Shown: piece after piece, positions 25,345 to 38,730 of the stretch | Layout: the number at the start of each line of letters is the position of its first letter | How positions within the stretch are numbered: the stretch's first letter is position 1 | DNA from: Coriaria nepalensis | Lineage: Eukaryota; Streptophyta; Magnoliopsida; Cucurbitales; Coriariaceae | Reading direction: 5' to 3' | Assembly: GCA_027186245.1 (NCBI GenBank) | Contig: CP114482.1 | Coordinates: forward strand, 23,083,209 to 23,147,208 | DNA: 64,000 nt | Program-made: the position numbers and the translations under genes | Notes under the pieces: generated by a model | Told to the model about the DNA's origin: nothing | Database searches by the model: none | The model's input: the letters and a program-made list of their open reading frames with translations, nothing else

Positions 25345-27878
25345 ACAGGTTATGTAAGAAAATAATATTTGAAGGGCGAAAATAATATTTGAAGGGCGAA
25401 AATAGAATTCGTTCGAACTAATTTAGAATGATTTAATGACTAGAAGAGACTCAGTGACATGACTTTAAGGCTAAACAAATGCATTGTTGCCTTCAATAGA
25501 TAAACTGCAAGTTACGCACGAAAGTCATGTTTCAAGGCCGAATTTCGTTCGAAGTGATTTAGAATGAGTTACTGACTAAAAAGAGACGCAAAAATATGAC
25601 TTGAACGCTAAAAAAGGCATAGTTGCCATCAATAGATCAATTGCAAGTTATGCACGAAAGTCGCGTTTTAAATGCAAAAAGAGAATTGGTTCGAAGTGCC
25701 TTCAAACAATTTAATGATTGAAAAGACTGAGTGATATGCTTTTTAATGCTAAAATAATGCATTGTTGTCTTCAATAGATTAATTACAAGTTATGTAAGAA
25801 AATAATATTTGAAGGGCAAAAATAGAATTCGTTCGAATTAATTTAGAATGATTTAAAGACTAAAAGAGACTCAATGACATGACTTTAAGGCTAAACAAAT
25901 GCATTGTTACCTTCAATAGATCAACTGCAAGTTACGCACGAAAGTCGTGTTTAAAGGCCGAATTTCGTTCGAAACGATTTAGAATGATTTACTGACTAAA
26001 AGAGACGCAAAAATATGACTTGAACGCTAAGAAATGCATAGTTGCCATCAATAGATCAATTGCAAGTTATGGACTAAAGTTGCGTTTTAAATGCAAAAAG
26101 AGAATTGGTTCGAAGTGCCTTCAAACAATTTAATGATTGAAAAGACTGAGTGATATGCTTTTTAATGCTAAAATAATGCATTGTTGTCTTCAACGGATTA
26201 ATTACAAGTTATGTAAGAAAATAATATTTGAAGGGCGAAAATTGAATTCGTTCGAACTAATTTAGAATGATTTAATGACAAGAAGAGATTCAGTGACATG
26301 ACTTTAAGGCTAAACAAATGCATTGTTGCCTATAATAGATCAACTGCAAGTTATGCACGAAAGTCATGTTTAAAGGCCGAATTTCGTTCGTAGTGATTTA
26401 GAATCATTTACTGACTAAAAGAGACGCAAAAATATGACTTGAACGCTAAGAAATGCATAGTTGCCACCAATAGATCAATTGCAAGTCATGCACTAAAGTT
26501 GCGTTTTAAATGCAAAAAGAGAATTGGTTCGAAGTGCCTTCAAACAATTTAATGATTGAAAAGACTGAGTGATATGCTTTTTAATGCTAAAATAATGCAT
26601 TGTTGTCTTCAATAGATTAATTACAGGTTATGTAAGAAAATAATATTTGAAGGGCGAAAATAGAATTCGTTCGAACTAATTTAGAATGATTTAATGACTA
26701 GAAGAGACTCAGTGACATGACTTTAAGGCTAAACAAATGCATTGTTGCCTTCAATAGATAAACTGCAAGTTACGCACGAAAGTCATGTTTCAAGGCCGAA
26801 TTTCGTTCGAAGTGATTTAGAATGAGTTACTGACTAAAAAGAGACGCAAAAATATGACTTGAACGCTAAAAAAGGCATAGTTGCCATCAATAGATCAATT
26901 GCAAGTTATGCACGAAAGTCGCGTTTTAAATGCAAAAAGAGAATTGGTTCGAAGTGCCTTCAAACAATTTAATGATTGAAAAGACTGAGTGATATGCTTT
27001 TTAATGCTAAAATAATGCATTGTTCTCTTCAATAGATTAATTACAAGTTATGTAAGAAAATAATATTTGAAGGGCAAAAATAGAATTCGTTCGAATTAAT
27101 TTAGAATGATTTAAAGACTAAAAGAGACTCAATGACATGACTTTAAGGCTAAACAAATGCATTGTTACCTTCAATAGATCAACTGCAAGTTACGCACGAA
27201 AGTCGTGTTTAAAGGCCGAATTTCGTTCGAAACGATTTAGAATGATTTACTGACTAAAAGAGACGCAAAAATATGACTTGAACGCTAAGAAATGCATAGT
27301 TGCCATCAATAGATCAATTGCAAGTTATGGACTAAAGTTGCGTTTTAAATGCAAAAAGAGAATTGGTTCGAAGTGCCTTCAAACAATTTAATGATTGAAA
27401 AGACTGAGTGATATGCTTTTTAATGCTAAAATAATGCATTGTTGTCTTCAACGGATTAATTACAAGTTATGTAAGAAAATAATATTTGAAGGGCGAAAAT
27501 TGAATTCGTTCGAACTAATTTAGAATGATTTAATGACAAGAAGAGATTCAGTGACATGACTTTAAGGCTAAACAAATGCATTGTTGCCTATAATAGATCA
27601 ACTGCAAGTTATGCACGAAAGTCATGTTTAAAGGCCGAATTTCGTTCGTAGTGATTTAGAATCATTTACTGACTAAAAGAGACGCAAAAATATGACTTGA
27701 ACGCTAAGAAATGCATAGTTGCCACCAATAGATCAATTGCAAGTCATGCACTAAAGTTGCGTTTTAAATGCAAAAAGAGAATTGGTTCGAAGTGCCTTCA
27801 AACAATTTAATGATTGAAAAGACTGAGTGATATGCTTTTTAATGCTAAAATAATGCATTGTTGTCTTCAATAGATTAA
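25343..27878 (+). repeat. 3-unit tandem duplication (1258 bp)
   Basis: Variants recur 1258 bp apart (3 x 419 + 1): AGATAAACTG at about 25499 and 26757, AATGAGTTACTG at 25566 and 26824, and CAACGGATTA at 26191 and 27449. The extra base is the fifth A of ACTAAAAAGAGAC. Copy 1 is about 25343-26620 and copy 2 about 26621-27878. Copy 1 is 20 bp longer because of the micro-duplication at 25361-25400, which copy 2 lacks. Confidence 0.85.
25361..25400 (+). repeat. 20-bp micro-duplication inside a B monomer
   Basis: The 20 bases AATAATATTTGAAGGGCGAA are present twice in direct tandem (25361-25380 and 25381-25400). All other B monomers I read have one copy. It is the largest indel in the window and accounts for 20 of the 30 bp net drift of the register. 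It is absent from the homologous B at about 26638, so it either arose after the 1258-bp duplication or was lost from the other copy. Confidence 0.95.
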
Positions 27879-29630
27879 TTACAAGTTATGTAAGAAAATA
27901 ATATTTGAAGGGCGAAAATTGAATTCGCTCGAACTAATTTAGAATGATTTAATGACAAGAAGAGACTCAGTGACATGACTTTAAGGCTAAACAAATGCAT
28001 TGTTACCTTCAGTAGATCAACTGCAAGTTACGCACGAAAGTCATGTTTAAAAGCCGAATTTCGTTCGAAGCGATTCAGAATGATTTAGTGACTAAAAGAG
28101 ACGCAAAAATATGACTTGAATGCTAAAAAAGGCATAGTTGGCATCAATAGATCAATTGCAAGTTATGCACGAAAGTCGGGTTTTAAATGCCAAAAGAGAA
28201 TTGGTTCGAAGTGCCTACAAACAATTTAATGATTGAAAAGACTGGGTGATATGCTTTTTAATGCTAAAATAATGCATTGTTGTCTTCAACGGATTAATTA
28301 CAAGTTATGTAAGAAAATAATATTTGAAGGGCAAAAATTGAATTCGTTCGAACTAATTTAGAATGATTTAATGACAAGAAGAGACTCAGTGACATGACTT
28401 TAAGGTTAAACAAATGCATTGTTGCCTATAATAGATCAACTGCAAGTTATGCACGAAAGTCATGTTTAAAGGCCGAATTTCATTCGTAGTGATTTAGAAT
28501 GATTTACTGACTAAAAGAGACGCAAAAATATGACTTGAACGCTAAAAAATGCATAGTTGCCATCAATAGATCAATTGCAAGTTATGCACGAAAGTCGCGT
28601 TTTAAATGCAAAAAGAGAATTGATTCGAAGTGCCTTCAAACAATTTAATGATTGAAAAGACTGAGTGATATGCTTTTTAATGCTAAAATAATGCATTGTC
28701 ATCTTCAATAGATTAATTACAAGTTATGTAAGAAAATAATATTTGAAGGGCGAAAATTGAATTCGTTCGAAGTAATTTAGAATGATTTAATGACAAGAAG
28801 AGACTCAGTGACACGACTTTAAGGCTAAACAAATGCATTGTTGCCTTCAATAGATCAACTGCAAGTTACCCACGAAAGTCATGTTTATAGGCCGAATTTC
28901 GTTCGAAGTGATTTAGAATGATTTATTGACTAAAAGAGACGCAAAAATATGACTTGAACGCTAAAAAATGCATAGTTGCCATCAATAGATCAATTGCAAG
29001 TTATGCACGAAAGTCGCGTTTTAAATGCAAAAAGAGAATTGGTTCGAAGTGCCTTCAAACAATTTAATGATTGAAAAGACTGAGTGATATGCTTTTTAAT
29101 GCTAAAAAAATGCATAGTTATCTTCAATAGATTAATTACAAGTTATGTAAGAAAATAATATTTGAAGGGCGAAAATAGAATTCGTTCGAATTAATTTAGA
29201 ATGATTTAAAGACTAAAAGAGACTCAATGACATGACTTTAAGGCTAAACAAATGCATTGTTACCTTCAATAGATCAACTGCAGGTTACGCACGAAAGTCG
29301 TGTTTAAAGGCCGAATTTCGTTCGAAGCGATTTAGAATGATTTACTGACTAAAAGAGACGAAAAAATATGACTTGAACGCTAAAAAAGGCATAGTTGCCA
29401 TCAATAGATCAATTCCAAGTTATGCACGAAAGTCGCGTTTTAAATGCAAATACAGAATTGGTTCAAAGTGCCTTCAAACAATTTAATGATTGAAAAGACT
29501 GAGTGATATGCTTTTTAATGCTAAAATAATGCATTGTTGTCTTCAATAGATTAATTACAAGTTATGTAAGAAAATAATATTTGAAGGGCGAAAATTGAAT
29601 TCGTTCGAACTAATTTAGAATGATTTAATG
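27430..29630 (+). repeat. Left copy of a 2.2-kb block duplicated 11301 bp away
   Basis: Constant-offset variants at +11301 bp: CAACGGATTA at 27449 and 38750, and 28287 and 39588; ACACGACTTT at 28811 and 40112; GTTTATAGGCC near 28884 and 40185; CAGGTTACGC at 29281 and 40582. The offset equals 27 x 419 - 12. The 12 missing bases are the twelve 1-bp-deleted B monomers lying between the two copies. Confidence 0.85.
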
Positions 29631-30235
29631 ACAAGAAGAGACTCAGTGACATGACTTTAAGGCTAAACAAATGCATTGTTGCCTATAATAGATCAACTGC
29701 AAGTTATGCACGAAAGTCATGTTTAAAGGCCGAATTTCATTCGTAGTGATTTAGAATGATTTACTGACTAAAAGAGACGCAAAAATATGACTTGAACGCT
29801 AAAAAATGCATAGTTGCCATCAATAGATCAATTGCATGTTATGCACTAAAGTTGCATTTTAAATGCAAAAAGAGAATTGGTTCGAAGTGCCTTCAAACAA
29901 TTTAATGATTGAAAATACTGAGTGATATGCTTTTTAATGCTAAAATAATGCATTGTTGTCTTCAATAGATTAATTACAAGTTATGTATGAAAATAATATT
30001 TGAAGGGCAAAAATAGAATTCGTTCGAATTAATTTAGAATGATTTAAAGACTAAAAGAGACTCAATGACATGACTTTAAGGCTAAACAAATGCATTGTTA
30101 CCTTCAGTAGATCAACTGCAAGTTACGCACGAAAGTCATGTTTAAAGGCCGAATTTCATTCGTAGTGATTTAGAATGATTTACTGACTAAAAGAGACGCA
30201 AAAATATGACTTGAACGCTAAAAAATGCATAGTTG

Positions 30236-33200
30236 CCATCTATAGATCAATTGCAAGTTATGCTCGAAAGTCGTGTTTTAAATGCAAAAAGAGAATTGGT
30301 TCGAAGTGCCTTCAAACAATTTAATGATTGAAAAGACTGAGTGATATGCTTTTTAATGCTAAAATAATGCATTGTTGTCTTCAATAGATTAATTACAAGT
30401 TATGTAAGAAAATAATATTTGCAGGCGAAAATTGAATTCGTTCGAACTAATTTAGAATGATTTAATGACAAGAAGAGACTCAGTGACATGACTTTAAGGC
30501 TAAACAAATGCATTGTTGCCTATAATAGATCAACTGCAAGTTATGCACGAAAGTCATGTTTAAAGGCCGAATTTCGTTCGTAGTGATTTAAAATCATTTA
30601 CTGACTAAAAGAGACGCAAAAATATGACTTGAACGCTAAAAAAGGCATAGTTGCCATCAATAGATCAATTGCAAGTTATGCACGAAAGTCGCGTTTTAAA
30701 TGCAAAAAGAGAATTGGTTCGAAGTGCCTTCAAACAATTTAATGATTGAAAAGACTGAGTGATATGCTTTTTAATGCTAAAATAATGCATAGTTATCTTC
30801 AATAGATTAATTACAAGTTATGTAAGAAAATAATATTTGAAGGGCGAAAATTGAATTCGTTCGAACTAATTTAGAATGATTTAATGACTAGAAGAGACTC
30901 AGTGACATGACTTTAAGGCTAAACAAATGCATTGTTGCCTATAATAGATCAACTGCAAGTTATGCACGAAAGTCATGTTTAAAGGCCGAATTTCGTTCGT
31001 AGTGATTTAAAATCATTTACTGACTAAAAGAGACGCAAAAATATGACTTGAACGCTAAGAAATGCATAGTTGCCATCAATAGATCAATTGCAAGTTATGC
31101 ACGAAAGTCGCGTTTTAAATGCAAAAAGAGAATTGGTTCGAAGTGCCTTCAAACAATTTAATGATTGAAAAGACTGAGTGATATGCTTTTTAATGCTAAA
31201 ATAATGCATTGTTGTCTTCAATAGATTAATTACAAGTTATGTAAGAAAATAATATTTGCAGGCGAAAATTGAATTCGTTCGAACTAATTTAGAATGATTT
31301 AATGACAAGAAGAGACTCAGTGACATGACTTTAAGGCTAAACAAATGCATTGTTGCCTATAATAGATCAACTGCAAGTTATGCACGAAAGTCATGTTTAA
31401 AGGCCGAATTTCGTTCGTAGTGATTTAAAATCATTTACTGACTAAAAGAGACGCAAAAATATGACTTGAACGCTAAAAAAGGCATAGTTGCCATCAATAG
31501 ATCAATTGCAAGTTATGCACGAAAGTCGCGTTTTAAATGCAAAAAGAGAATTGGTTCGAAGTGCCTTCAAACAATTTAATGATTGAAAAGACTGAGTGAT
31601 ATGCTTTTTAATGCTAAAATAATGCATAGTTATCTTCAATAGATTAATTACAAGTTATGTAAGAAAATAATATTTGAAGGGCGAAAATTGAATTCGTTCG
31701 AACTAATTTAGAATGATTTAATGACTAGAAGAGACTCAGTGACATGACTTTAAGGCTAAACAAATGCATTGTTGCCTATAATAGATCAACTGCAAGTTAT
31801 GCACGAAAGTCATGTTTAAAGGCCGAATTTCGTTCGTAGTGATTTAAAATCATTTACTGACTAAAAGAGACGCAAAAATATGACTTGAACGCTAAGAAAT
31901 GCATAGTTGCCATCAATAGATCAATTGCAAGTTATGCACGAAAGTCGCGTTTTAAATGCAAAAAGAGAATTGGTTCGAAGTGCCTTCAAACAATTTAATG
32001 ATTGAAAAGACTGAGTGATATGCTTTTTAATGCTAAAATAATGCATTGTTGTCTTCAATAGATTAATTACAAGTTATGTAAGAAAATAATATTTGCAGGC
32101 GAAAATTGAATTCGTTCGAACTAATTTAGAATGATTTAATGACAAGAAGAGACTCAGTGACATGACTTTAAGGCTAAACAAATGCATTGTTGCCTATAAT
32201 AGATCAACTGCAAGTTATGCACGAAAGTCATGTTTAAAGGCCGAATTTCGTTCGTAGTGATTTAAAATCATTTAGTGACTAAAAGAGACGAAAAAATATG
32301 ACTTGAACGCTAAAAAAGGCATAGTTGCCATCAATAGATCAATTGCAAGTTATGCTCGAAAGTCGCGTTTTAAATGCAAAAAGAGAATTGGTTCGAAGTG
32401 CCTTCAAACAATTTAATGATTGAAAAGACTGAGTGATATGCTTTTTAATGCTAAAATAATGCATTGTTGTCTTCAATAGATTAATTACAAGTTATGTAAG
32501 AAAATAATATTTGCAGGCGAAAATTGAATTCGTTCGAACTAATTTAGAATGATTTAATGACAAGAAGAGACTCAGTGACATGACTTTAAGGCTAAACAAA
32601 TGCATTGTTGCCTATAATAGATCAACTGCAAGTTATGCACGAAAGTCATGTTTAAAGGCCGAATTTCGTTCGTAGTGATTTAAAATCATTTACTGACTAA
32701 AAGAGACGCAAAAATATGACTTGAACGCTAAAAAAGGCATAGTTGCCATCAATAGATCAATTGCAAGTTATGCACGAAAGTCGCGTTTTAAATGCAAAAA
32801 GAGAATTGGTTCGAAGTGCCTTCAAACAATTTAATGATTGAAAAGACTGAGTGATATGCTTTTTAATGCTAAAATAATGCATTGTTGTCTTCAATAGATT
32901 AATTACAAGTTATGTAAGAAAATAATATTTGCAGGCGAAAATTGAATTCGTTCGAACTAATTTAGAATGATTTAATGACAAGAAGAGACTCAGTGACATG
33001 ACTTTAAGGCTAAACAAATGCATTGTTGCCTATAATAGATCAACTGCAAGTTATGCACGAAAGTCATGTTTAAAGGCCGAATTTCGTTCGTAGTGATTTA
33101 AAATCATTTAGTGACTAAAAGAGACGCAAAAATATGACTTGAACGCTAAGAAATGCATAGTTGCCATCAATAGATCAATTGCAAGTTATGGACTAAAGTT

Positions 33201-36200
33201 GCGTTTTAAATGCAAAAAGAGAATTGGTTCGAAGTGCCTTCAAACAATTTAATGATTGAAAAGACTGAGTGATATGCTTTTTAATGCTAAAATAATGCAT
33301 TGTTGTCTTCAATAGATTAATTACAAGTTATGTAAGAAAATAATATTTGAAGGGCGAAAATTGAATTCGTTCGAACTAATTTAGAATGATTTAATGACTA
33401 GAAGAGACTCAGTGACATGACTTTAAGGCTAAACAAATGCATTGTTGCCTATAATAGATCAACTGCAAGTTATGCACGAAAGTCATGTTTAAAGGCCGAA
33501 TTTCGTTCGTAGTGATTTAAAATCATTTACTGACTAAAAGAGACGCAAAAATATGACTTGAACGCTAAAAAAGGCATAGTTTCCATCAATAGATCAATTG
33601 CAAGTTATGCACGAAAGTCGCGTTTTAAATGCAAAAAGAGAATTGGTTCGAAGTGCCTTCAAACAATTTAATGATTGAAAAGACTGAGTGATATGCTTTT
33701 TAATGCTAAAATAATGCATTGTTGTCTTCAATAGATTAATTACAAGTTATGTAAGAAAATAATATTTGCAGGCGAAAATTGAATTCGTTCGAACTAATTT
33801 AGAATGATTTAATGACAAGAAGAGACTCAGTGACATGACTTTAAGGCTAAACAAATGCATTGTTGCCTATAATAGATCAACTGCAAGTTATGCAAGAAAG
33901 TCATGTTTAAAGGCCGAATTTCATTCGTAGTGATTTAGAATGATTTACTGACTAAAAGAGACGCAAAAATATGACTTGAACGCTAAAAAATGCATAGTTG
34001 CCATCTATAGATCAATTGCAAGTTATGCTCGAAAGTCGTGTTTTAAATGCAAAAAGAGAATTGGTTCGAAGTGCCTTCAAACAATTTAATGATTGAAAAG
34101 ACTGAGTGATATGCTTTTTAATGCTAAAATAATGCATTGTTGTCTTCAATAGATTAATTACAAGTTATGTAAGAAAATAATATTTGCAGGCGAAAATTGA
34201 ATTCGTTCGAACTAATTTAGAATGATTTAATGACAAGAAGAGACTCAGTGACATGACTTTAAGGCTAAACAAATGCATTGTTGCCTATAATAGATCAACT
34301 GCAAGTTATGCACGAAAGTCATGTTTAAAGGCCGAATTTCGTTCGTAGTGATTTAAAATCATTTACTGACTAAAAGAGACGCAAAAATATGACTTGAACG
34401 CTAAAAAAGGCATAGTTGCCATCAATAGATCAATTGCAAGTTATGCACGAAAGTCGCGTTTTAAATGCAAAAAGAGAATTGGTTCGAAGTGCCTTCAAAC
34501 AATTTAATGATTGAAAAGACTGAGTGATATGCTTTTTAATGCTAAAATAATGCATAGTTATCTTCAATAGATTAATTACAAGTTATGTAAGAAAATAATA
34601 TTTGAAGGGCGAAAATTGAATTCGTTCGAACTAATTTAGAATGATTTAATGACTAGAAGAGACTCAGTGACATGACTTTAAGGCTAAACAAATGCATTGT
34701 TGCCTATAATAGATCAACTGCAAGTTATGCACGAAAGTCATGTTTAAAGGCCGAATTTCGTTCGTAGTGATTTAAAATCATTTACTGACTAAAAGAGACG
34801 CAAAAATATGACTTGAACGCTAAGAAATGCATAGTTGCCATCAATAGATCAATTGCAAGTTATGCACGAAAGTCGCGTTTTAAATGCAAAAAGAGAATTG
34901 GTTCGAAGTGCCTTCAAACAATTTAATGATTGAAAAGACTGAGTGATATGCTTTTTAATGCTAAAATAATGCATTGTTGTCTTCAATAGATTAATTACAA
35001 GTTATGTAAGAAAATAATATTTGCAGGCGAAAATTGAATTCGTTCGAACTAATTTAGAATGATTTAATGACAAGAAGAGACTCAGTGACATGACTTTAAG
35101 GCTAAACAAATGCATTGTTGCCTATAATAGATCAACTGCAAGTTATGCACGAAAGTCATGTTTAAAGGCCGAATTTCGTTCGTAGTGATTTAAAATCATT
35201 TAGTGACTAAAAGAGACGAAAAAATATGACTTGAACGCTAAAAAAGGCATAGTTGCCATCAATAGATCAATTGCAAGTTATGCTCGAAAGTCGCGTTTTA
35301 AATGCAAAAAGAGAATTGGTTCGAAGTGCCTTCAAACAATTTAATGATTGAAAAGACTGAGTGATATGCTTTTTAATGCTAAAATAATGCATTGTTGTCT
35401 TCAATAGATTAATTACAAGTTATGTAAGAAAATAATATTTGCAGGCGAAAATTGAATTCGTTCGAACTAATTTAGAATGATTTAATGACAAGAAGAGACT
35501 CAGTGACATGACTTTAAGGCTAAACAAATGCATTGTTGCCTATAATAGATCAACTGCAAGTTATGCACGAAAGTCATGTTTAAAGGCCGAATTTCGTTCG
35601 TAGTGATTTAAAATCATTTACTGACTAAAAGAGACGCAAAAATATGACTTGAACGCTAAAAAAGGCATAGTTGCCATCAATAGATCAATTGCAAGTTATG
35701 CACGAAAGTCGCGTTTTAAATGCAAAAAGAGAATTGGTTCGAAGTGCCTTCAAACAATTTAATGATTGAAAAGACTGAGTGATATGCTTTTTAATGCTAA
35801 AATAATGCATTGTTGTCTTCAATAGATTAATTACAAGTTATGTAAGAAAATAATATTTGCAGGCGAAAATTGAATTCGTTCGAACTAATTTAGAATGATT
35901 TAATGACAAGAAGAGACTCAGTGACATGACTTTAAGGCTAAACAAATGCATTGTTGCCTATAATAGATCAACTGCAAGTTATGCACGAAAGTCATGTTTA
36001 AAGGCCGAATTTCGTTCGTAGTGATTTAAAATCATTTAGTGACTAAAAGAGACGCAAAAATATGACTTGAACGCTAAGAAATGCATAGTTGCCATCAATA
36101 GATCAATTGCAAGTTATGGACTAAAGTTGCGTTTTAAATGCAAAAAGAGAATTGGTTCGAAGTGCCTTCAAACAATTTAATGATTGAAAAGACTGAGTGA

Positions 36201-38577
36201 TATGCTTTTTAATGCTAAAATAATGCATTGTTGTCTTCAATAGATTAATTACAAGTTATGTAAGAAAATAATATTTGAAGGGCGAAAATTGAATTCGTTC
36301 GAACTAATTTAGAATGATTTAATGACTAGAAGAGACTCAGTGACATGACTTTAAGGCTAAACAAATGCATTGTTGCCTATAATAGATCAACTGCAAGTTA
36401 TGCAAGAAAGTCATGTTTAAAGGCCGAATTTCATTCGTAGTGATTTAGAATGATTTACTGACTAAAAGAGACGCAAAAATATGACTTGAACGCTAAAAAA
36501 TGCATAGTTGCCATCAATAGATCAATTGCAAGTTATGCACGAAAGTCGCGTTTTAAATGCAAAAAGAGAATTGGTTCGAAGTGCCTTCAAACAATTTAAT
36601 GATTGAAAAGACTGAGTGATATGCTTTTTAATGCTAAAATAATGCATAGTTATCTTCAATAGATTAATTACAAGTTATGTAAGAAAATAATATTTGAAGG
36701 GCAAAAATAGAATTCGTTCGAATTAATTTAGAATGATTTAAAGACTAAAAGAGACTCAATGACATGACTTTAAGGCTAAACAAATGCATTATTACCTTCA
36801 ATAGATCAACTGCAAGTTACGCACGAAAGTCGTGTTTAAAGGCCGAATTTCGTTCGAAACGATTTAGAATGATTTACTGACTAAAAGAGACGAAAAAATA
36901 TGACTTGAATGCTAAAAAAGGCATAGTTGCCATCAATAGATCAATTGCAAGTTATGCTCGAAAGTCGTGTTTTAAATGCAAAAAGAGAATTGGTTCGAAG
37001 TGCCTTCAAACAATTTAATGATTGAAAAGACTGAGTGATATGCTTTTTAATGCTAAAATAATGCATTGTTGTCTTCAATAGATTAATTACAAGTTATGTA
37101 AGAAAATAATATTTGCAGGCGAAAATTGAATTCGTTCGAACTAATTTAGAATGATTTAATGACAAGAAGAGACTCAGTGACATGACTTTAAGGCTAAACA
37201 AATGCATTGTTGCCTATAATAGATCAACTGCAAGTTATGCACGAAAGTCATGTTTAAAGGCCGAATTTCGTTCGTAGTGATTTAAAATCATTTACTGACT
37301 AAAAGAGACGCAAAAATATGACTTGAACGCTAAAAAAGGCATAGTTGCCATCAATAGATCAATTGCAAGTTATGCACGAAAGTCGCGTTTTAAATGCAAA
37401 AAGAGAATTGGTTCGAAGTGCCTTCAAACAATTTAATGATTGAAAAGACTGAGTGATATGCTTTTTAATGCTAAAATAATGCATTGTTGTCTTCAATAGA
37501 TTAATTACAAGTTATGTAAGAAAATAATATTTGCAGGCGAAAATTGAATTCGTTCGAACTAATTTAGAATGATTTAATGACAAGAAGAGACTCAGTGACA
37601 TGACTTTAAGGCTAAACAAATGCATTGTTGCCTATAATAGATCAACTGCAAGTTATGCACGAAAGTCATGTTTAAAGGCCGAATTTCGTTCGTAGTGATT
37701 TAAAATCATTTACTGACTAAAAGAGACGCAAAAATATGACTTGAACGCTAAGAAATGCATAGTTGCCATCAATAGATCAATTGCAAGTTATGGACTAAAG
37801 TTGCGTTTTAAATGCAAAAAGAGAATTGGTTCGAAGTGCCTTCAAACAATTTAATGATTGAAAAGACTGAGTGATATGCTTTTTAATGCTAAAATAATGC
37901 ATTGTTGTCTTCAATAGATTAATTACAAGTTATGTAAGAAAATAATATTTGAAGGGCGAAAATTGAATTCGTTCGAACTAATTTAGAATGATTTAATGAC
38001 TAGAAGAGACTCAGTGACATGACTTTAAGGCTAAACAAATGCATTGTTGCCTATAATAGATCAACTGCAAGTTATGCAAGAAAGTCATGTTTAAAGGCCG
38101 AATTTCATTCGTAGTGATTTAGAATGATTTACTGACTAAAAGAGACGCAAAAATATGACTTGAACGCTAAAAAATGCATAGTTGCCATCAATAGATCAAT
38201 TGCAAGTTATGCACGAAAGTCGCGTTTTAAATGCAAAAAGAGAATTGGTTCGAAGTGCCTTCAAACAATTTAATGATTGAAAAGACTGAGTGATATGCTT
38301 TTTAATGCTAAAATAATGCATAGTTATCTTCAATAGATTAATTACAAGTTATGTAAGAAAATAATATTTGAAGGGCAAAAATAGAATTCGTTCGAATTAA
38401 TTTAGAATGATTTAAAGACTAAAAGAGACTCAATGACATGACTTTAAGGCTAAACAAATGCATTGTTACCTTCAATAGATCAACTGCAAGTTACGCACGA
38501 AAGTCGTGTTTAGAGGCCGAATTTCGTTCGAAACGATTTAGAATGATTTACTGACTAAAAGAGACGAAAAAATATGA
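30236..38577 (+). repeat. Expanded family with 1-bp-deleted B monomers and nested duplications
   Basis: Twelve B monomers between about 30417 and 37540 read ATATTTGCAGGCGAAA instead of ATATTTGAAGGGCGAAA (one base shorter). They lie near 30419, 31255, 32093, 32509, 32929, 33765, 34184, 35020, 35439, 35857, 37108 and 37529. I saw this exact form nowhere else. Nested duplications are visible. A 2-unit tandem (837 bp) is at about 30604-31440 and 31441-32277. A larger repeat places CCATCTATAG at 30236 and 34001 (3765 bp, 9 x 419 - 6). A 4-unit tandem (1674 bp) is at about 35230-36903 and 36904-38577, marked by GCAAGAAAG at 36401 and 38075 and CTAAGAAATGC at 36074 and 37748. Confidence 0.85.
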
Positions 38578-38730
38578 CTTGAACGCTAAAAAAGGCATAG
38601 TTGCCATCAATAGATCAATTGCAAGTTATGCTCGAAAGTCGCGTTTTAAATGCAAATAGAGAATTGGTTCAAAGTGCCTTCAAACAATTTAATGATTGAA
38701 AAGACTGAGTGATATGCTTTTCAATGCTAA

